A stretch of 63,846 bases of DNA from Damh-18 sp964390945 (GTDB lineage Bacteria > Patescibacteriota > Minisyncoccia > Phycocordibacterales > UBA918): positions 1 to 63,846 of the forward strand of contig CAYMIV010000005.1 in the NCBI GenBank assembly GCA_964390945.1, given 5' to 3'. Position 1 is the stretch's first letter. Every line of letters begins with the position of its first letter. Positions 24,003 to 31,536 of the stretch are shown here, piece after piece. Both the position numbers and the translations under genes were made by a program. The notes under the pieces are model-generated. The model did not search any database, was not told the origin of the DNA, and saw nothing but the letters and a program-made list of their open reading frames with translations.

Positions 24003-24065
24003 GATGTTTTAAGTGTAACACGATGAACTTCTGAGGTGGGGGCGCACTGTGCACGCACTCTTACC

Positions 24066-24836
24066 TCATGCACGAATTCTCCACCCTCTATGGAACAAAT
24101 ACACAACGAGAGATGAGAGAAACGCAAGGAGAACGAGCGTGACCGTGAGTCCAATGTGAGGATTTGCTTCACTAACGCCGATCATAGAGCTCCGAATCCC
24201 GTCAACAAAATAGAAGAACGGATTGAGGCGGGTGAGAAGTTGTGCGAATTCAGGAAGCATGGTGATGGAATAGAAAATTCCCCCGAGATACGTGAGCGGT
24301 GTAATGACAAATGTATTCAAGGACGAAAGTTGCTCAAATCCCTGTGCCCAGAGGGCGACGAACATACCGAGGAGTGAAAAAATTCCGGAGATTGCAATAA
24401 TGTAGAAGAAAAAACCGAGCGGATTTGTGAGCGTAACCGCGCCGAACAAGAGTCCGACCGCAATGATGAGCACCGCGACCATGAGACCGCGCATGACACC
24501 GCCGAGCATGAAGCCGAAAATCATCTCGAGGTATGAAAATGGAGCAACGAGTATCTCATCGATACTATGAATGAAACGAGCGAAGTAGAGCGAACTTGAA
24601 CTCGAGGCGAATGCCGCGTTAATAACCGAGAGCATAAGGATGCCCGGAAAAACAAAGGTAATATAGGGGACCCCGATAATGGTATCTATCTTTGTTCCAA
24701 TGACCGAGCCGAAGATAAAGATATAAAGCGTCGCTGACATGACCGGCGATACCAAGGTTTGCACCTTCACCCGCATGGTACGCTCCACTTCTCGTCGGAC
24801 CATCGTATAGAGACCTATCCAATTTACGTTTTTCAT
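24066..24836 (-). CDS. ABC-2 type transporter permease
   Basis: 256 residues with about six membrane helices. The conserved ABC-2 segment GGIFYSITMLPEFAQLLTRLNPFFYFVDGIRSSMIG is near the C-terminus. It is most similar in outline to the NodJ/DrrB type exporters that move drugs or polysaccharides. The start overlaps the ATPase stop by 4 bases (ATGA type), so translation is coupled. It pairs with the ATP-binding gene upstream to form a half or full exporter. Confidence 0.88.
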   Translation of the reverse strand: MKNVNWIGLYTMVRREVERTMRVKVQTLVSPVMSATLYIFIFGSVIGTKIDTIIGVPYITFVFPGILMLSVINAAFASSSSSLYFARFIHSIDEILVAPFSYLEMIFGFMLGGVMRGLMVAVLIIAVGLLFGAVTLTNPLGFFFYIIAISGIFSLLGMFVALWAQGFEQLSSLNTFVITPLTYLGGIFYSITMLPEFAQLLTRLNPFFYFVDGIRSSMIGVSEANPHIGLTVTLVLLAFLSSLVVYLFHRGWRIRA

Positions 24837-25600
24837 ACAGCGGTCTTTATTTGTTCGCTTTTTGTTATCTCAAGATATTTTTGCTCAAGCGACGATCCGT
24901 CTTTGATGAACTCGTCTTTGGTTCCGGACGCCACAATCTTTCCGTGGTTAATGACGGCAATATCGGTACAGAGTGCTTCAACCTCTTCGAGATAATGCGA
25001 GGTGAGTATGATGGTGGTTCCTGCCGCGTTCAGTTCCCGAAGATACCCCCAGAGGGCGCGGCGTTGTTCAACGTCAATGCCGGCGGTTGGTTCATCAAGG
25101 ATAAGGAGTGTTGGTTCATTGACGAGGGCTCGCGCGAGGACGAGTCTTCGTTTAAGTCCGCCCGAGAGTTTATCGAACGCCTTATGGCGATGCTCTTCAA
25201 GGTCAAACCGCTTTAGGAGATTGTTTACGCGTTTTTCGCGAATATTTTTGGGAACACCGTAGTAACCTGCCATGTATCCCAGAATCTTTTCACAGGTTCC
25301 AAAGAAATCGACATTAAAATCTTGAGGAGATAATCCCACTTTGCCTCGCGCCATCTTATAGTCCTTTTCAACATCAAATCCATCAACAACTATATTCCCT
25401 TGCGTTATCTTACCGATACCGGTAATGCACTTAATCGTGGTGGACTTCCCGGCTCCATTAGGGCCCAGGAGCCCAAAAAACATTCCTCGTTTAATGGTAA
25501 GTGAGAGGTCGTTTACCGCGACCACATCACCGTATTTCTTAGTGAGATGATTAATTATGAGAATATCGTCTGTCGCTTCCATGGTGCTTGAGTTTACCAT
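24833..25600 (-). CDS. ABC transporter ATP-binding protein (DrrA/NodI-like)
   Basis: 255 residues with all ABC motifs: Walker A GPNGAGKSTT, Q-loop (GLSPQDF), signature LSGGLKRRLVLARALVNEP, Walker B LLILDEPTAGID, and the H-loop in TSHYLEE. The sequence LSTRxx tail after the H-loop is a short helix without extra domains. It drives the permease encoded just downstream. The promoter region is shared, in opposite orientation, with prmC. Confidence 0.93.
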   Translation of the reverse strand: MVNSSTMEATDDILIINHLTKKYGDVVAVNDLSLTIKRGMFFGLLGPNGAGKSTTIKCITGIGKITQGNIVVDGFDVEKDYKMARGKVGLSPQDFNVDFFGTCEKILGYMAGYYGVPKNIREKRVNNLLKRFDLEEHRHKAFDKLSGGLKRRLVLARALVNEPTLLILDEPTAGIDVEQRRALWGYLRELNAAGTTIILTSHYLEEVEALCTDIAVINHGKIVASGTKDEFIKDGSSLEQKYLEITKSEQIKTAV

Positions 25601-25616
25601 GGATTAAACGTATAGT
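25588..25616 (+). promoter_or_regulatory. prmC promoter
   Basis: TTGAGT (25588-25593) and TATAGT (25611-25616) are 17 bases apart. The transcript would start near 25623, about 8 bases before the ATG. The box lies inside the start of the divergent ABC gene. Confidence 0.55.
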
Positions 25617-25630
25617 CCGTGGACGATACT

Positions 25631-26374
25631 ATGACGCAGGATGAACTATGGCTCCTCAATGAAAAATACCACGGCGAAAAAACCGAAGGTTTTTTCGCCG
25701 ACTGTGAACGGCTCAAGGCGGGCGAACCTTTGGCATATATAGTGGGGCACATTCCATTTCTCGACGCCACTATTCACCTCGATTCAAAACCCCTCATTCC
25801 CCGACCCGAAACAGAGTACTGGTGTGAACGCGCATTGGCGGAACTGGAGTCCTGGGGCGAACGACCAATTCGCGTGCTCGACCTCTGCGCCGGTTCCGGC
25901 TGCATCGGTGTAGCAGTACTCTCGCGTATTCAGGCGGCGCGCGTCGATTTCGCGGAAATCAATGCGCTCCACCTCGGCACCATTTTTGATAACATTCGCA
26001 CAAACAACATCGCCCCGGAGCGAAGCACGCTCATAGAAAGCAATCTGTTCGAAAACGTGAGCGCAACGTATGATGCGATTCTTTCAAATCCGCCGTACAT
26101 CGACCCCTTTCTCGATCGTACCGAGGCGAGCGTGCGTGATTATGAACCTAAAGAAGCGCTCTATGGTGGTCCCTCGGGTCTTTTCTTCATACGTGAAATT
26201 ATCCGAAAAGCGCCGGCGCATCTCACGCCGCACGGAGTACTCTATATCGAGCACGAACCAGAGCAGGTACTCGCAATTAAAAATGATGCGCATGAGGCGG
26301 GTTTTATCGCCGCAACCTTTCCCGACCAGTACGGCGTCAATCGGTTCACACGAATGGCTCGCGAAAACGGATAA
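25631..26374 (+). CDS. prmC: Peptide chain release factor N5-glutamine methyltransferase
   Basis: 247 residues from the ATG at 25631. The N-terminal helical domain ends in GEPLAYIVGHIPF and PLIPRPETE, and the methyltransferase domain has the SAM loop LDLCAGSGCIGVAVLSR and catalytic NPPYIDP. It methylates the GGQ glutamine of release factors. A GTG at 25619 adds 4 residues, but the promoter would place the transcript start past it. It is followed 18 bases later by two small membrane protein genes in the same direction. Confidence 0.93.
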   Translation: MTQDELWLLNEKYHGEKTEGFFADCERLKAGEPLAYIVGHIPFLDATIHLDSKPLIPRPETEYWCERALAELESWGERPIRVLDLCAGSGCIGVAVLSRIQAARVDFAEINALHLGTIFDNIRTNNIAPERSTLIESNLFENVSATYDAILSNPPYIDPFLDRTEASVRDYEPKEALYGGPSGLFFIREIIRKAPAHLTPHGVLYIEHEPEQVLAIKNDAHEAGFIAATFPDQYGVNRFTRMARENG

Positions 26375-26392
26375 TCGGTGACACAATACTAT

Positions 26393-26611
26393 ATGAGTAT
26401 GCCGCGACCCGGATCATTTTTCCTCATAACGGGAATCGAATTGTTTTTTTATCTTCTCACGATTCTCTTCTGTATTCATGCTGCGGTTCTTGCGTACCAC
26501 TGGTTCGCATACAGCGATGACCGAAAAACTTCCTGGAGCGCGCTCACCGCATACCTTGCGGGCGGTGCGCTTCTGCTTTTTATCATGGCGAGTTCGATTT
26601 ACTTTGTGTAA
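26393..26611 (+). CDS. Small two-helix membrane protein
   Basis: 72 residues from the ATG at 26393 (a GTG at 26378 would add five). Two hydrophobic helices (FFLITGIELFFYLLTILFCI and LTAYLAGGALLLFIMASSIY) are joined by a polar turn with acidic and basic residues. Not recognised. It lies between prmC and the PH-domain gene, with gaps of 18 and 2 bases, so it is probably co-transcribed with them. Confidence 0.55.
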   Translation: MSMPRPGSFFLITGIELFFYLLTILFCIHAAVLAYHWFAYSDDRKTSWSALTAYLAGGALLLFIMASSIYFV

Positions 26612-26613
26612 AT

Positions 26614-27180
26614 ATGCTGACCGAAAAACTTGATCTTGAGCCCGGAGAAACAATCATTGAGCGGGTGCGCAAACACTGGTTCATCATAACAATTGAGATT
26701 GCCGGGGTTGCCCTGGCGGCACTGTTCCCCTTTATGTTTCTTCCCGTGCTCTTTTCACTCATGGGGAACGGGGTATTTCAATCTTCCGTGCATGTTCCGA
26801 TTCCCGCATACACCGCCCTCGGTTCAGGCTGGCTCCTCATAATGTGGATGGTGTTCTTCAACACTCTCACGAATTATTTTCTCGATACGTGGACTATTAC
26901 CAACAGGCGCCTTATCGTGGTTGACCAATGGGGATTCTTCAATCGAACCATTTCTAGTTTTCGTCTCGAACGACTTCAGGATTTGAGCATCGATATACGC
27001 GGCATACTTCCAACACTGCTCGATTTCGGTACACTGCATGCTCAAACAGCCGGTGCTGATAATAAAGAGTTTCGCGCAACGGGACTGCCTCGCCCCAAAG
27101 AACTCAAAGAACGCATGCTCACCGCTTCCGGAGGGCGTACCGAAGGAGCGGCTCGAGTCGACAGACGTATGGAGATATAG
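26614..27180 (+). CDS. Membrane protein with bacterial PH (YdbT/bPH2-like) domain
   Basis: 188 residues. Two hydrophobic helices near the N-terminus (IITIEIAGVALAALFPF and GWLLIMWMVFFNTLTNYFLDT) are followed by WTITNRRLIVVDQWGFFNRTISSFRLERLQDL, the usual beta-strand pattern of the bPH2 (YdbS/YdbT) domain. The C-terminus after the domain is charged. Such proteins sit in the inner membrane with unknown function, some linked to stress resistance. It starts 2 bases after the preceding small gene. Confidence 0.8.
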   Translation: MLTEKLDLEPGETIIERVRKHWFIITIEIAGVALAALFPFMFLPVLFSLMGNGVFQSSVHVPIPAYTALGSGWLLIMWMVFFNTLTNYFLDTWTITNRRLIVVDQWGFFNRTISSFRLERLQDLSIDIRGILPTLLDFGTLHAQTAGADNKEFRATGLPRPKELKERMLTASGGRTEGAARVDRRMEI

Positions 27181-27184
27181 CGCC

Positions 27185-27213
27185 TTGTGGCACCGAGTTG
27201 TTTCGCATACAAT
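27185..27213 (+). promoter_or_regulatory. hisS promoter
   Basis: TTGTGG (27185-27190) and TACAAT (27208-27213) are 17 bases apart, starting a few bases past the PH-domain gene stop. The transcript start near 27220 leaves a leader of about 10 bases. Confidence 0.6.
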
Positions 27214-27229
27214 GCAAGCCATACATCGT

Positions 27230-28495
27230 ATGAATTCACACCTCAATACCGACCCCTATAAAGGAACTCGTGATTTTTTCCCGCCCGACATGGCATTGCA
27301 GCGGGAGATTTTCAAAACATGGGAACGAGTTGCCGAATCTTACGGCTATGAACGATACGATGCGTCAGTTTTGGAACCCGCCGAACTCTATCGTTCAAAA
27401 ACGAGTGAGGAAATCGTCAACGAGCAGACGTATACATTTCTCGACCGTGGCAACCGCGAGGTGACGCTCCGTCCCGAAATGACTCCGACCGTCGCACGAA
27501 TGATTGCCGCAAAACAGCGTGACCTCATATTTCCGGTGCGCTGGTACGCAATCCCAAACCTCTTTCGTTACGAACGTCCGCAGCGCGGCAGACTTCGCGA
27601 ACATTGGCAACTCAATTGCGACCTTTTCGGTGAGCGGGATATTTCGGCGGATATCGAGATTATCAAATTGGCTCACGATGTGCTTGTTGGCTTCGGTGCA
27701 ACGGAGGACATGTTCACCGTACGGGTCAATGATAGGGCGCTCATGGCGCACTGGTACTCCAAAGTGCTCGGTCTTAACGAAACCGCCATCAAAGCGGTGT
27801 CACGCCTCGTCGACCGGAAGGAAAAAGTAACCGCAGAAGCGTTTAAGAAGTCGCTCGGCGAACACCTCGACCACCGGCAGATAACCATGCTCACGGAGGC
27901 ACTCCTCACCGTCGATCCGAAAACGCTCCATGCCGAAACTGTCGTAACCGACATTATGCAGGGACTTGAAACGCTGGGTGTCCGAAACGTTGTTTTTGAT
28001 GCATCGCTCGCACGCGGATTCGACTACTATACCGGTACGGTCTTTGAGATTTTCGACAATTCATCAGAGAATCGGCGCTCGCTTATCGGCGGGGGCAGAT
28101 ATGACAACCTGACAAAACTGTTCGGCGGTGAGGCGATTACCGGTGTCGGATTCGGCATGGGCGACGTCACCGTGCGTGACTTTCTTGAGGTACACGGATT
28201 GATGCCACATCCGGAATACGCACCAACACTCGCGATTCTCCCCATGCATACGGGACTCAATTTACACGCGGCAAAACTGGCAGACGAGTTTCGCGCCGCA
28301 CATATCTGCACCGCCGTCGATATGAGTAATCGCAAAATCGGCAAGAAAATTTCTTCTGCGCACACGGCGCGTATTCCCTTTGCCCTCGTTCTCGGGGATG
28401 ATGAGGTTGCGAGCCATCGTTACACACTCAAAGAACTCGCAACCGAAAAGGAAACCAAGGGGGCAATCGCTGAACTCATTAATCTGCTCCCATGA
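27230..28495 (+). CDS. hisS: Histidyl-tRNA synthetase
   Basis: 421 residues, typical bacterial length. The start MNSHLNTDPYKGTRDFFP fits the family, whereas the long frame to 27038 is read across the previous gene. Class II motifs are present: motif 2 TLRPEMTPTVARM and RYERPQRGR, the HisA signature LARGFDYYTGTVFEIF, and motif 3 ITGVGFGMG. The C-terminal anticodon-binding domain follows. It charges tRNA-His. It overlaps the DEDD exonuclease gene by 4 bases, so the two are translated together. Confidence 0.95.
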   Translation: MNSHLNTDPYKGTRDFFPPDMALQREIFKTWERVAESYGYERYDASVLEPAELYRSKTSEEIVNEQTYTFLDRGNREVTLRPEMTPTVARMIAAKQRDLIFPVRWYAIPNLFRYERPQRGRLREHWQLNCDLFGERDISADIEIIKLAHDVLVGFGATEDMFTVRVNDRALMAHWYSKVLGLNETAIKAVSRLVDRKEKVTAEAFKKSLGEHLDHRQITMLTEALLTVDPKTLHAETVVTDIMQGLETLGVRNVVFDASLARGFDYYTGTVFEIFDNSSENRRSLIGGGRYDNLTKLFGGEAITGVGFGMGDVTVRDFLEVHGLMPHPEYAPTLAILPMHTGLNLHAAKLADEFRAAHICTAVDMSNRKIGKKISSAHTARIPFALVLGDDEVASHRYTLKELATEKETKGAIAELINLLP

Positions 28496-29070
28496 TGCGG
28501 TACGTTGTTTTTGATCTCGAAACTCAAAATACATTCCAAGATGTGGGGAGTAACAACCCGGCGGATTTGGATATTTCCGTGGGCTGCGCGTACGATTCGT
28601 TGACTGACACGTATACCACGGTGACCATAGACGAACTCAATAAACTCTGGCCAATCTTCGAAGCGGCTGATGTTCTTGTGGGTTACAATAGCAACCATTT
28701 TGATATTCCGCTCCTCAACAAGTATTATCCGGGAGACCTCACGAGCGTAAAGAGCATCGACCTCCTCGAAGACATTAAAAATTCTCTCGGGCGTCGAATC
28801 CGTCTCGATTCTGTCGCGCAAGCCACCATCGGCGCAAAGAAAAGTGCGAATGGGCTACAGGCGATTCGGTGGTGGCGCGAGGGAAACGTCGAAGATATCA
28901 AGAAGTACTGCAAGCAGGACGTGAAAGTTACCAAGGGCATTTTTGAATACGCGCTTCTTAATCAAAAGGTACTTTTTAAGGATGGTGGCAAGAAACGCGA
29001 AATTCCTCTCAACACATCACACTGGATTCCTCACAAAGACCACAAAATGACGAACTCTTTGCCATTTTAA
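28492..29070 (+). CDS. DEDDy 3'-5' exonuclease / RNase H-like protein
   Basis: 192 residues of an RNase H-fold exonuclease. Asp8 and Glu10 (VVFDLETQ) form the first motif, an Asn/His-Asp motif is in LVGYNSNHFDIPLL, and the last motif is YCKQDVK, in which Tyr-x3-Asp marks the DEDDy type. The family resembles YprB/PolB-like exonucleases, acting on single-stranded ends of RNA or DNA. The start (ATGATG) overlaps the hisS stop by 4 bases. The substrate is not known. Confidence 0.8.
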   Translation: MMRYVVFDLETQNTFQDVGSNNPADLDISVGCAYDSLTDTYTTVTIDELNKLWPIFEAADVLVGYNSNHFDIPLLNKYYPGDLTSVKSIDLLEDIKNSLGRRIRLDSVAQATIGAKKSANGLQAIRWWREGNVEDIKKYCKQDVKVTKGIFEYALLNQKVLFKDGGKKREIPLNTSHWIPHKDHKMTNSLPF

Positions 29071-29159
29071 TGTACCGGTCCGAAGCACGAAGTCTGAAGC
29101 ACGTAGGAGACCGATTCAGATGAATACTATTCTGTGCTCAAAAGGAGCATTTTCAGACA

Positions 29160-29187
29160 TTGATTTTTTGCATTGTTGTGATATAAT
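29160..29187 (+). promoter_or_regulatory. Promoter of a small exported protein gene
   Basis: TTGATT (29160-29165) and TATAAT (29182-29187) are 16 bases apart; the -10 is extended by TG at 29179-29180. The gene follows after a short leader with a GGGGGTG ribosome site. Confidence 0.75.
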
Positions 29188-29229
29188 AAATTCGTAGGTT
29201 CCTCTACTCTTTATCACAGGGGGTGCAGA

Positions 29230-29424
29230 ATGTGGACGTTAATACTTGTTGTATATGTGACGGCGGGGCTTCACAGTAACCCAGCCATCACTTCAGTACA
29301 GGCATCATTCGACACCGAAATAGCCTGCAAGGAGGCAGGTGGGCAGCTCAAAGAGAAAATCATGAACGATTTTCGAGGGAGCAACGGCACACGTCTCAGC
29401 TGGTCGTGTGTCAAAAAGATGTAA
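29230..29424 (+). CDS. Small exported or membrane-anchored protein (64 aa)
   Basis: Not recognised. 64 residues: a hydrophobic N-terminus (TLILVVYVTAGL) that could be a signal peptide or anchor, then a polar part with two Cys (EIACKEAGG and SWSCVKK) likely paired in a disulfide outside the cell. It has an extended -10 promoter, a G-rich ribosome site and a terminator 13 bases after the stop, so it is a real single gene despite its size. Confidence 0.65.
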   Translation: MWTLILVVYVTAGLHSNPAITSVQASFDTEIACKEAGGQLKEKIMNDFRGSNGTRLSWSCVKKM

Positions 29425-29437
29425 AGGATTCAGGTGC

Positions 29438-29469
29438 AGCCCGACGAACGCATGTTCGTCGGGCTTTTT
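29438..29469 (+). terminator. Intrinsic terminator
   Basis: Stem AGCCCGACGAAC (29438-29449) with 29454-29465 around GCAT, then five T. It lies 60 bases before the structured RNA at 29530. Confidence 0.9.
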
Positions 29470-29529
29470 CTTATTTCACTTCACCCACACAAAATGCGTT
29501 TGGGTGAGCAAAGTTCGATACATATGTTC

Positions 29530-29651
29530 AAAACAGCCGAAAAGGCGTCAGATACGAGGCGCGAAGGAGCGAGGACATGAGCTGTATGCGAATACAGTGA
29601 GTGTTCGAGCGACTGAAGCAACAAAGTAGGTGGCGTCTTTTCGGCTGTTTT
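29530..29651 (+). ncRNA. Structured RNA copy 1 of a two-copy family (tandem G-A rod)
   Basis: The ends pair: 29530-29550 with 29631-29651, 21 pairs including two G-U. Inside, TAC (29553-29555) pairs GTA (29626-29628). A long rod 29561-29587 / 29592-29619 closes on the tetraloop GCGA (29588-29591). The rod's helices of 2-6 pairs are separated by four tandem G-A / A-G steps: 29563-29564 with 29615-29616, 29567-29568 with 29611-29612, 29571-29572 with 29607-29608, and 29579-29580 with 29599-29600. G-U pairs and the G-A steps only make sense in plus-strand RNA. The copy at 46776-46870 shares the design with compensating changes. The right end overlaps the last bases of uppP. I do not recognise the family. 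Confidence 0.75.
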
Positions 29652-30459
29652 ATCCGAAGAAGACGACGAAGACTATAAATCCGGCCAATATAATGCGGTA
29701 CCAAATGAACGGCCACAGCGTGTGTTTTCGAACGAAAGAAATCATGAAATGAATCGCAAGCAACCCGACAAGAAAAGCCGTTATCGAACCAATAATGAGA
29801 GGAAGCCACGAAACGGCGACATCGGAAGAAATGAGCTCAATGAGTTTCTTCGCTCCTGCGCCAAGAATGACGGGCACCGCAATGAGGAAAGCAAATCGAG
29901 CGGATTCTGATCGAGTAAGCCCGAGCAACATACCGCCCGCAAGCGACGCGCCCGAGCGTGACACGCCCGGAATGAGAGCGAGCGATTGAAAAAGTCCGAT
30001 TTTGAAGCCCATGACGCTATCAAGTTCTTTCGTTGGATAACTATTTTGATATCGATACTCCGCATACATAAAGAAAACGGAACCGAGAACCAAAACGAGT
30101 GCAACAAGGAGCGGATTTCTGAATGCTGTTTCCATATATGATTCGAGAAAAAAACCGAGTACGGCGGCTGGCATCGTCGCGATAATGATTGCTTTCGCTA
30201 TGGAAAAATCCTTTTCATTGACAGGCAGTCGCCCGAGTTTGCGAAGTACTGTTTGAACCAGTACGGAGATTTCATCAAAATAGTAGACAATGACGGCGCC
30301 CGCTGTCGCAAGGTGGAGCATTGCGTCAAACGCGAGTGAATCCTCACCCTCGATACCCAACACTGCATGGGTAAGCACGAGATGACCCGTTGATGAAACA
30401 GGCAGAAATTCGGTCACACCCTGGACGAGGCCAAAAATTATGGCTGAAAGTGTATCCAT
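29650..30459 (-). CDS. uppP: Undecaprenyl-diphosphatase
   Basis: 269 residues, eight hydrophobic spans. The family motifs are present: GVTEFLPVSSTGHLVLTH near the start and PGVSRSGASLAGGMLLGL in the second half. It recycles undecaprenyl diphosphate for cell-wall and surface polymer synthesis, at the membrane. Monocistronic, read toward the structured RNA at 29530-29651, whose right arm overlaps its last two bases. Confidence 0.95.
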   Translation of the reverse strand: MDTLSAIIFGLVQGVTEFLPVSSTGHLVLTHAVLGIEGEDSLAFDAMLHLATAGAVIVYYFDEISVLVQTVLRKLGRLPVNEKDFSIAKAIIIATMPAAVLGFFLESYMETAFRNPLLVALVLVLGSVFFMYAEYRYQNSYPTKELDSVMGFKIGLFQSLALIPGVSRSGASLAGGMLLGLTRSESARFAFLIAVPVILGAGAKKLIELISSDVAVSWLPLIIGSITAFLVGLLAIHFMISFVRKHTLWPFIWYRIILAGFIVFVVFFG

Positions 30460-30466
30460 ATTGGAG

Positions 30467-30501
30467 AGTATACCATGTGTCTCGTGCCGCTGTGGTATAC
30501 T
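30467..30501. promoter_or_regulatory. Inverted repeat holding two divergent -10 boxes
   Basis: AGTATACCA (30467-30475) and its reverse complement (30493-30501) are 17 bases apart. Each half contains TATACT, one reading toward uppP and the other toward the structured leader and thioredoxin-like gene. The -35 boxes are weak. A regulator bound here could control both. Confidence 0.4.
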
Positions 30502-30567
30502 TTTGCATACGAATTTCAGGTATTAGTTATTAACAGAGTATGTATCGGAGGCGGTGCGTTATACTTC

Positions 30568-30747
30568 CTTCGTCGCAACGAAGTTGAAAAGTGACAGTGT
30601 CACTTTTCAAAAGGTTCTCGAGGATTTGGTTCGCTGAAGAGCGAATCAAATTCTCAAAGAACCTGAACAGTCCCTGTAAGGGATTGTGGAAGCACGTTGC
30701 GACGGCTAAGATTTTCTAACTCACTGCGTTCGTAAGAAAATCTAAGC
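30568..30747 (+). ncRNA. Structured leader with four-way junction before the thioredoxin-fold gene
   Basis: Long-range stem P1 (30571-30580 with 30695-30704, 10 perfect pairs) encloses three hairpins: P2 30584-30596/30598-30610 (13 pairs), P3 30612-30618/30658-30664 then 30620-30635/30640-30655 (23 pairs, two G-U, GAAG loop), and P4 30668-30675/30679-30686. A fifth, P5 (30705-30717 with 30735-30747, one mismatch), ends just before the ATG. The 5' arm of P1 can instead form a local hairpin (30568-30573 with 30578-30583), so two states compete. G-U pairs point to the plus strand. No family recognised. Confidence 0.6.
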
Positions 30748-31533
30748 ATGCAAGCAGAACAACCACAGCAGCGACCATCAGCACTCGCCACCCAAGCGAG
30801 CAACCTCGGTATTCCCATCGCTATTGTTATTGCCGCAGGCCTCATTTCAGGGGCTATCTACTTGAGCGGTAATCGACCGACGGAGACGGTGAAGACGAAT
30901 CCGACACCGACCGAACAGCAGACCCCGGAGCGAAACGTGGCGCCGATTACAGAAAAAGACCACATTCGCGGAAATCCAAATGCTGAAATTGCAATCATTG
31001 AATATTCTGATTTTGATTGTCCCTTTTGCAAGATATTTCATGAAACAATGCAGGAGGTGGCAGCAGATTATGGCACATCGGGTAAGGTGATGTGGGTGTA
31101 TCGTCACTTCCCCATTGCACAATTACATCCAAATGCCGCAAAAATTTCTGAAGCATCAGAGTGTGTCGCCGACCTCGGCGGCAACGATGCGTTCTGGAAA
31201 TTCGTTGATGCGGTCTATGCCTCTCGAAAGCCGATGACGCTTCAAAACGGGAGCCAAACTATCAGTCCGGTCGACATAACAAAATTGAGCGAATTTGCTG
31301 TTCTTGCCGGCGTGAAAAAAAATGAATTCGATCTCTGTCTAAGCAGCGGGAAATACGCCGAATTTATTAAAGAATCAATCACCGCCGCTGTTGATGCGGG
31401 TGCGCGAGGAACTCCCTATCCGCTTCTCGTCTATGGAGGACAGCAGGGTGTTATCGAGGGTGCGCAACCGTACTCTGTGGTCAAACAAATGATTGAAACG
31501 GCACTTGCGCAAATGGGTATTGGAGGTGAATAG
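30748..31533 (+). CDS. Membrane-anchored DsbA-like thioredoxin-fold protein
   Basis: 261 residues. A basic-to-polar N-terminus leads into one membrane helix (IPIAIVIAAGLISGAIYL, about 21-38), then a Pro/Thr-rich linker, then a DsbA-type domain with the redox motif CPFC (FDCPFCKIF), YRHFPI, and the cis-Pro in TPYPLLVY. It would make or reshuffle disulfides outside the membrane. It may serve extracytoplasmic proteins with paired Cys in this window, such as the pilins. The ATG at 30748 has no ribosome site and begins right after the structured leader. Confidence 0.87.
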   Translation: MQAEQPQQRPSALATQASNLGIPIAIVIAAGLISGAIYLSGNRPTETVKTNPTPTEQQTPERNVAPITEKDHIRGNPNAEIAIIEYSDFDCPFCKIFHETMQEVAADYGTSGKVMWVYRHFPIAQLHPNAAKISEASECVADLGGNDAFWKFVDAVYASRKPMTLQNGSQTISPVDITKLSEFAVLAGVKKNEFDLCLSSGKYAEFIKESITAAVDAGARGTPYPLLVYGGQQGVIEGAQPYSVVKQMIETALAQMGIGGE

Positions 31534-31536
31534 GTT

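Noticed and set aside
29530..29651. Element 29530-29651 as an ordinary terminator or a simple MITE
   Set aside because: It is much longer than a terminator and its T-run is weak. Compensating changes and tandem G-A steps in the second copy argue for a conserved RNA, though mobility is not excluded.
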